NCBI GenBank assembly: GCA_018829455.1
Contig: JAHJUB010000123.1
Coordinates: forward strand, 1-9,445
Source: Candidatus Omnitrophota bacterium
GTDB taxonomy: Bacteria; Ratteibacteria; UBA8468; MWAK01
Direction of reading: 5' to 3'
DNA length: 9,445 nt
In this document: positions 5,805 through 9,445 of the stretch, piece by piece
Layout: every line of letters starts with the position of its first letter
Numbering within the stretch: the stretch's first letter is position 1
Notes under the pieces: model-generated
The model's input: the letters and a program-made list of their open reading frames with translations, nothing else
Told to the model about the DNA's origin: nothing
Database searches by the model: none
Program-made: the position numbers and the translations under genes

Positions 5805-6956
5805 TTAATTTTTCAAACCGATAAACTGGTCGCTTACTTCCGGTCCGGCAAGTTGTTTAAATATTTCTTTAATCGTATCCGGCGTAATGTCTCTGCCGCC
5901 AAGACCGGCGATGTAACCGCTGATCTTTTTACCGGGTTTCCCCTGAAAAGCGGCTTTCAGGTCTGCGTAAATAGGTCCGCTGGCGCCGAGCGAAACAGCT
6001 TTATCCAGAACCGCAATCATCGGAACCTTCGCCAGCGCCTGGAGAATCAATTCTTCCGGAAAGGGCCGGTAGGTGATAATTCTCAAGAGACCAACCTTCT
6101 TCCCTTCCGCCCTTAAAACATCCACGGTATCTTTAATCGTTCCGCAGACTGAGCCGGCTGAAACTATCGCCATCTCCGCATCTTCCAAGCGGTAGGATTC
6201 TACCAGACCGCCGGAATTACGGCCGAAAATGCGCTTGAAGTCGGCGGTAATATCCGGAATCAGCGTCAGGGCATCCTTAACTGTCTGGTGCAAATCATGT
6301 CTGATTTCCAGATAATAATCCGGTCCGGCCAGAAGCCCGAAACTCTTGGGATTAGCTGTGTCCAGTTTTTCCGATGGATTAAACGGCGGCAGAAACTGCG
6401 TCACCTTATCTTCTTCCGGGATATCAACCACCTCCAAACCGTGACTCAAAATATAACCGTCCAAACAAACCATAACCGGGATGAGGGCTCGAGGGTCCTC
6501 CGCCAGACGGTAGGCCTGAAAGATAAGGTCGGCGGCTTCCTGGTTGTTCTCCGCGTAAAATTGCACCCAGCCGCTGTCCCTCAACGCCATTGAATCTTGC
6601 AAGTCGTTCCAGATATTGATGGGCGCCGATAATGCCCGGTTAACGCACGCCATAACTACCGGCATGCGCATTCCCGCAATGTTAAAGATAACCTCGCTCA
6701 TCAGGATTAAACCCTGCGAGGAACTGGCTGTAAAAACTCGTTGTCCGACGGCAACCGCGCCCAAAACAACCGAAGCGGCGGAATGTTCGCTTTCCACGTT
6801 GACAAACTGGCTTTTTAAACGACCGTCGGCCACCATTTGAGCCAGTCCTTCCACGATGTGGGTTTGAGGTGTGATTGGATACGCCGAAATTACGCCGGGT
6901 TTACAGAGGCATACAGCCCGCGCAACCGCTTCGGAACCTTCGATGAAATCTTTCAT
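5805..6956 (-). CDS. porA: Pyruvate:ferredoxin oxidoreductase, alpha subunit
   Basis: PorA binds the pyrimidine end of thiamine diphosphate and, with PorB, forms the active site. The 383 residues are close to the usual 385-395. GVISAYPITPQTHIVE at 21-36 is the substrate-pocket motif. VNVESEHSAASVVLGA at 52-67 carries Glu57, at the position of the cofactor-activating glutamate. SSQGL, followed by an IFNIAGMRMPVVM stretch, is also diagnostic. The C-terminal half is the transketolase-C-like domain, ending in GGRDITPDTI. The gene begins in a 4-base ATGA overlap with the porD stop, so translation is probably coupled. A weak GAG-type Shine-Dalgarno precedes it. The order G-D-A-B matches the four-subunit enzyme of Thermotoga and archaea. 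Confidence 0.94.
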   Translation of the reverse strand: MKDFIEGSEAVARAVCLCKPGVISAYPITPQTHIVEGLAQMVADGRLKSQFVNVESEHSAASVVLGAVAVGQRVFTASSSQGLILMSEVIFNIAGMRMPVVMACVNRALSAPINIWNDLQDSMALRDSGWVQFYAENNQEAADLIFQAYRLAEDPRALIPVMVCLDGYILSHGLEVVDIPEEDKVTQFLPPFNPSEKLDTANPKSFGLLAGPDYYLEIRHDLHQTVKDALTLIPDITADFKRIFGRNSGGLVESYRLEDAEMAIVSAGSVCGTIKDTVDVLRAEGKKVGLLRIITYRPFPEELILQALAKVPMIAVLDKAVSLGASGPIYADLKAAFQGKPGKKISGYIAGLGGRDITPDTIKEIFKQLAGPEVSDQFIGLKN

Positions 6957-7240
6957 TTTTCGCTCTCGGTTTCTTCGGCAACCATCTCAATGTCCTTCTT
7001 GGGGCAAACCGCAGCGCAAAGACCGCATCCTTTGCAGTAAAGGTAATCGGTCTTAAAACTATTTTTTTCTTTTCCGGCTACAATTCCCTCCGGACAAACC
7101 AATATACACAGCCGGCAGGCGATGCAATCCTTTTGCCGGAATTCAGGCCTTCTTTCCACCCGCCAGGAACCGGTTTTGTTATTTCTGGCGCTTCCCGGCT
7201 CAGCCGTTATCTTTATTCGTAACCCATTTACCCGCAGCAT
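6953..7240 (-). CDS. porD: Pyruvate:ferredoxin oxidoreductase, delta subunit (2x[4Fe-4S] ferredoxin)
   Basis: This is the electron-transfer subunit that carries electrons from the PorB cluster to external ferredoxin. Counted from the chosen start it has 95 residues and two clostridial-type motifs: Cys39-x2-Cys42-x2-Cys45-x3-Cys49-Pro and Cys69-x2-Cys72-x2-Cys75-x3-Cys79-Pro. An N-terminal extension of about 35 residues precedes the clusters, as in other PorD proteins. An upstream in-frame ATG at 7250-7252 would add four residues (MGGG). I prefer the ATG at 7238-7240 because GGGAGG ends 4 bases before it, whereas the other ATG has a purine-rich run directly abutting it. The gene overlaps the end of porG in either case (13 or 25 bases) and porA by 4 bases. 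Confidence 0.92.
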   Translation of the reverse strand: MLRVNGLRIKITAEPGSARNNKTGSWRVERRPEFRQKDCIACRLCILVCPEGIVAGKEKNSFKTDYLYCKGCGLCAAVCPKKDIEMVAEETESEK

Positions 7241-7773
7241 GCCGCCTCCCATCCTTCCGAAAGAGCCGCGATATTCTTTTCGGCAATTTCTCCGGGAAAA
7301 CGGCGCTTAACCACTTCCTTCAGACTTTCCAATTTCACCGTTTCCGAAACGGCCGCAAACGCTCCCAATAGGGCGGTATTACCCAGGGGGCGCCCCAGGT
7401 GACGCATGGCAATTTCGGTAGCCGGCACGTAAATAATTTTAATCCCGGCTGATTTGGAATTAAGGAAAAGCGGCTCCCTGGAATTTATGACTACAACCGC
7501 ATTATCTTTCACTCCGGCCAGAACGTCTACGTTCCGGATGAGCGTTGGGTCAACCACTAATACGTAATCCGGATTATAAATCTGGCTGCGGAGCCGGATG
7601 GCCCGGTCGGAAATACGGATAAAAGCGTTCATCGGCGCGCCCATGCGCGCGGCCCCGAAACTGGGAAAGGCATAGGCATACCCGCCTTCCATAAAAACAG
7701 CGGTTCCAAGCAGAGCGGCGGTGGTGATAGCACCCTGCCCGGCCCGGGCGTGAATTCTCATCTCTTTCATCAT
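7228..7773 (-). CDS. porG: Pyruvate:ferredoxin oxidoreductase, gamma subunit
   Basis: PorG is the CoA-handling/structural subunit of the four-subunit enzyme. With the chosen start it has 181 residues, the usual size. The N-terminal segment MRIHARAGQGAITTAALL is the family signature (commonly R-x-H-G-R-G-G-Q-G). FPSFGAARMGAPMNAFIRISD is the second hallmark, and HLGRPLGNTALLGAF near residue 130 is a third. A longer reading starts at TTG 7780-7782, overlapping the ferredoxin stop. I prefer the ATG at 7771-7773 because GGAAGG lies 9 bases upstream of it and directly abuts the TTG. The next ATG (7768-7770) is also possible. It is the first por gene after the ferredoxin, with an intergenic distance of a few bases. 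Confidence 0.91.
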   Translation of the reverse strand: MMKEMRIHARAGQGAITTAALLGTAVFMEGGYAYAFPSFGAARMGAPMNAFIRISDRAIRLRSQIYNPDYVLVVDPTLIRNVDVLAGVKDNAVVVINSREPLFLNSKSAGIKIIYVPATEIAMRHLGRPLGNTALLGAFAAVSETVKLESLKEVVKRRFPGEIAEKNIAALSEGWEAACCG

Positions 7774-7778
7774 CCTCG

Positions 7779-7964
7779 TCAACCTTCCGTAATAGCATTA
7801 ACGGGGCAGTCTTGAATTGCCTGTTGTGCGCATTCCCCGGCGCTGGTCGGAACCGGGTCAACCTTTACCTTGGCAACTTCACCATCCAAAACAAAAACAT
7901 CGGGACAACTGTCGGTGCAAAGCCCGCATCCGGTGCAAGTATCCGCGTCCACTTTTACTTTCAT
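7779..7964 (-). CDS. Monocluster [4Fe-4S] ferredoxin
   Basis: This 61-residue ferredoxin resembles the single-cluster type of Thermotoga. Cys10, Cys13, Cys16 and Cys53 are the expected cluster ligands (DTCTGCGLC and DCP). Cys20 and Cys45 sit where the Thermotoga protein has a disulfide. The motif DADTCTGCGLCTDSCPDVF is strongly typical. The start is the ATG at 7962-7964, because AAAGGAGG at 7970-7977 lies 5 bases upstream. An in-frame ATG nine codons further up (7989-7991) would lie inside the repeat and is unlikely to be used. It is the first gene of the operon and runs directly into porG, so it is probably the soluble electron acceptor or donor of the por enzyme. Confidence 0.92.
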   Translation of the reverse strand: MKVKVDADTCTGCGLCTDSCPDVFVLDGEVAKVKVDPVPTSAGECAQQAIQDCPVNAITEG

Positions 7965-7979
7965 TGTTACCTCCTTTGG

Positions 7980-8106
7980 TCGCCGTAGCAAGGACGCCGG
8001 GTGGCGGCGAAGCCGCCTGATAACGAGGCGTCCGTATTGCGCAGGTGGGCTTTCTTCGCCGTAGCCTGCCTACACTGAAGTTTCGGCAGGTAAACCTTGT
8101 GCGAAG
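7980..8106 (-). repeat. Tandem structured repeats in the ferredoxin-por leader
   Basis: Two nested palindromes lie in the 203-base gap between the beta subunit gene and the ferredoxin. The first pairs GGACGCC (7992-7998) with GGCGTCC (8027-8033) around an inner hairpin GGCGGC-gaa-GCCGCC (8003-8017). The second pairs CTTCGC (8054-8059) with GCGAAG (8101-8106) around CCTGCC/GGCAGG (8065-8070 with 8085-8090). On the plus strand both are preceded by the same ten bases, TCGCCGTAGC (7980-7989 and 8056-8065), so they look like tandem members of one repeat type with a GTAG foot. They would lie in the 5' untranslated leader of the operon. Confidence 0.7.
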
Positions 8107-8141
8107 GCGCCCTATTTGGCAAAAAAAATCCTATTGTTGAT

Positions 8142-8171
8142 ATTTTAACACAGTTTGTTGTTACCGGTCAA
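8142..8171 (-). promoter_or_regulatory. Candidate sigma-70 promoter of the ferredoxin-porGDAB operon
   Basis: On the minus strand, TTGACC (8171-8166) and TAAAAT (8147-8142) each match the sigma-70 consensus in five of six positions and are separated by 18 bases. The -35 box overlaps the TGA stop codon of the upstream beta-subunit gene (8168-8170). Transcription would start near 8135 and give a leader of about 170 bases containing the structured repeats. No terminator is visible between the two transcription units, so read-through is also possible. Confidence 0.55.
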
Positions 8172-8908
8172 AAATTATTCTTGATTATTCCGGGCGGGAA
8201 AACGGCCAGCATCTTTTCGCGGATAAAATCAAGCGCCTGGACCGGCGTGCATCCCCAGTTAACCGGACAGGGAGAAAGAACTTCAATTAGGGAAAAGCCC
8301 CGGCACGCCAATTGACACTCAAACCCTTTTTTTATCGCCGCCTTTATCTTACGAACCGAACCGGGGTCAATCAAAGCAACTCGTTCCAGATAAGTAGTCC
8401 CGTCTAAAACGGCCAGAAGTTCACAGACCTTAATCGGGTAACCGTGTGCTTTGGGGTCGCGGCCGAAGGGAGTTGTGGTGGTCTTCTGACCGAGCATTGT
8501 GGTCGGCGCCATCTGTCCGCGCGTCATGCCGTAAACCGCATTATTGACAAAAATAGTGGTGATGTTTTCACCGCGGTTGGCCGTATGGATAATTTCCGCG
8601 GTCCCGATGGCCGCAAGGTCTCCATCTCCCTGATAGGTGAAGACTAATCGGTCCGGCAAAATTCTTTTGATGCCGGTGGCAACGGCCGGCGGCCTTCCGT
8701 GGGCGGCTTCGGTTACGTCAAAATTCCAGTAATTGTAAGCGGTAACCGCGCACCCCACCGGCGCAACGCCGATGGTCTTTTCCCGCAGGCCCATCTCCTC
8801 CACCAATTCTGCCACCACCCGCATCACTATTCCGTGGCCGCAGCCGGGGCAAAAACTGTTTGAAACTTCCTGCAATCCCGTTGTTCTTTCAAAGATTGTC
8901 TTTTCCAT
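8168..8908 (-). CDS. 2-oxoacid:ferredoxin oxidoreductase, beta subunit (2-oxoglutarate/2-oxoisovalerate type)
   Basis: This is the thiamine diphosphate-binding subunit of a second, different oxidoreductase. At 246 residues it is shorter than the neighbouring PorB and matches the KorB/VorA-type subunits of about 250. FCPGCGHG gives Cys20 and Cys23, and Cys53 and Cys215 (SPCPVNWG) can complete a [4Fe-4S] site. The diphosphate motif runs from GDG (94-96) to Asn123, with 26 residues between. NNAVYGMTRGQMAPTT at 122-137 corresponds to the NN.(I/V)YGMTGGQ.(A/S)PTT signature of this group. The start overlaps the alpha-subunit stop by one base (TAATG), and no Shine-Dalgarno is apparent, which indicates coupled translation. 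2-oxoglutarate, branched-chain 2-oxoacids or another 2-oxoacid could be the substrate, so I give no gene symbol. Confidence 0.9.
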   Translation of the reverse strand: MEKTIFERTTGLQEVSNSFCPGCGHGIVMRVVAELVEEMGLREKTIGVAPVGCAVTAYNYWNFDVTEAAHGRPPAVATGIKRILPDRLVFTYQGDGDLAAIGTAEIIHTANRGENITTIFVNNAVYGMTRGQMAPTTMLGQKTTTTPFGRDPKAHGYPIKVCELLAVLDGTTYLERVALIDPGSVRKIKAAIKKGFECQLACRGFSLIEVLSPCPVNWGCTPVQALDFIREKMLAVFPPGIIKNNF

Positions 8909-9445
8909 TATTTTATTAATTTTTTTACAACACCCAGAATCTCTTCCGGCGTCGGGACTCCACCACCGGGACGTCCGTAAAAAGAGACCGGGGAGGCGCC
9001 TTCTACGGCCAGGCGGACATCCTCAACCATCTGGCCCAAATTCATCTCCACCACTAAAAATTTACAGGACTTCCCCGCCAATTGACGCAAGGGTTGGTAA
9101 GGAAAAGGCCATAAGGAAACGGGTCGGAAGAGTCCGATTGGCATTCCCTTACCGCGGCCGGCCATAACCGCAGCCCTAACAAGGCGGGCGGCGCTGCCAA
9201 AGGCCACGATAATTACCTCGGCGTCAGCGATCCGGAAATTTTCCCATCGTTGTTCGGATTTTTCAACCGCGGCGTATTTTTTCGCCAGGCGACAGTTGTG
9301 CTCCTCCAGGACGCCATGCTTAAGATACAATGAGAGAATTTTGTGAGGCGTTCGTCCGCGGCATCCGGTGAGAGCCCACGGCTTGGCCGGGAATTTTTTC
9401 TGGAACGGTTTCAGGGTAACCGGTTCCATCATCTGCGCCAGGATG
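8908..9445 (-). CDS. 2-oxoacid:ferredoxin oxidoreductase, alpha subunit, C-terminal part (partial)
   Basis: The reading frame is open to the right edge, so the N-terminal part is missing. The visible part is about 178 residues and begins ILAQMMEPV, an internal stretch typical of these alpha subunits rather than a true start. It covers the end of the pyrimidine-binding domain (KPWALTGCRGR) and the transketolase-C-like domain. The latter contains DAEVIIVAFGSAARLVRAAV, GLFRPVSLWPFP and FLVVEMNLGQMVEDVRLAV, all typical of KorA/VorB-type alpha subunits. It ends in GRPGGGVPTPEEIL, where this family usually has a GRPGG..P segment. It overlaps the beta subunit by one base and forms one enzyme with it. 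Whether a gamma domain is fused to its N-terminus cannot be seen. Confidence 0.88.
   Translation of the reverse strand, partial: ILAQMMEPVTLKPFQKKFPAKPWALTGCRGRTPHKILSLYLKHGVLEEHNCRLAKKYAAVEKSEQRWENFRIADAEVIIVAFGSAARLVRAAVMAGRGKGMPIGLFRPVSLWPFPYQPLRQLAGKSCKFLVVEMNLGQMVEDVRLAVEGASPVSFYGRPGGGVPTPEEILGVVKKLIK

Noticed and set aside
8110..8147. Intrinsic terminator after the alpha/beta genes on the minus strand (run of eight T at 8128-8121)
   Set aside because: The only pairing before the T-run is a weak TGTT/AACA stem. It is too short and A+T-rich to be a credible terminator.
7965..8167. TPP riboswitch or other known riboswitch in the ferredoxin-por leader
   Set aside because: The enzymes use thiamine diphosphate, so a THI element was looked for, but its conserved CUGAGA core is absent. 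The structure is better explained by repeats.

Overview
The window looks like chromosomal DNA of a Gram-negative, anaerobic bacterium of moderate G+C content. WaaA (Kdo transferase) implies a lipopolysaccharide outer membrane. Two oxygen-sensitive 2-oxoacid:ferredoxin oxidoreductase loci, a monocluster ferredoxin and a rubrerythrin-like diiron protein imply an anaerobic, ferredoxin-based metabolism. The intergenic regions carry REP-like palindromes. An uncultured candidate lineage is plausible, but nothing here fixes the phylum.

Layout. Plus strand: the 3' end of hisF (1-128); waaA abutting it (129-1409); a Gfo/Idh/MocA-type oxidoreductase with its own -10 and ribosome binding site (1468-2646); a composite palindromic repeat (2666-2818); tRNA-Arg(CCG) (2845-2918); and pyrC, class I dihydroorotase (3036-4295). 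A second palindromic repeat (4292-4347) separates pyrC from the convergent minus-strand block and supplies the stop codons of the genes on both sides. Minus strand, in transcription order from the right edge: the C-terminal part of a 2-oxoacid:ferredoxin oxidoreductase alpha subunit (to 9445), its beta subunit (8168-8908), a promoter and structured leader (about 8171-7965), a [4Fe-4S] ferredoxin (7779-7964), porG, porD, porA and porB (7773 down to 4904), a third repeat (4834-4892) and a ferritin-like/rubrerythrin gene (4344-4820).

How the genes work together. PorGDAB forms a four-subunit pyruvate (or related 2-oxoacid):ferredoxin oxidoreductase. The ferredoxin encoded just upstream is a natural electron partner. 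The right-hand alpha/beta pair is a second, paralogous enzyme of the 2-oxoglutarate/branched-chain type. The ferritin-like protein may protect these Fe-S enzymes from peroxide or oxygen, or handle iron.

The most interesting signal is the repeat family. Five copies of a head GTAGT(T/C)GCC-N4-(T/C)T-N4-GGC occur in three intergenic regions. The N4 arms differ between copies but always remain complementary. A GTAG at the foot of a hairpin and paired inverted copies are hallmarks of REP/BIME elements mobilised by RAYT (TnpA-REP) transposases. No such transposase lies in this window.
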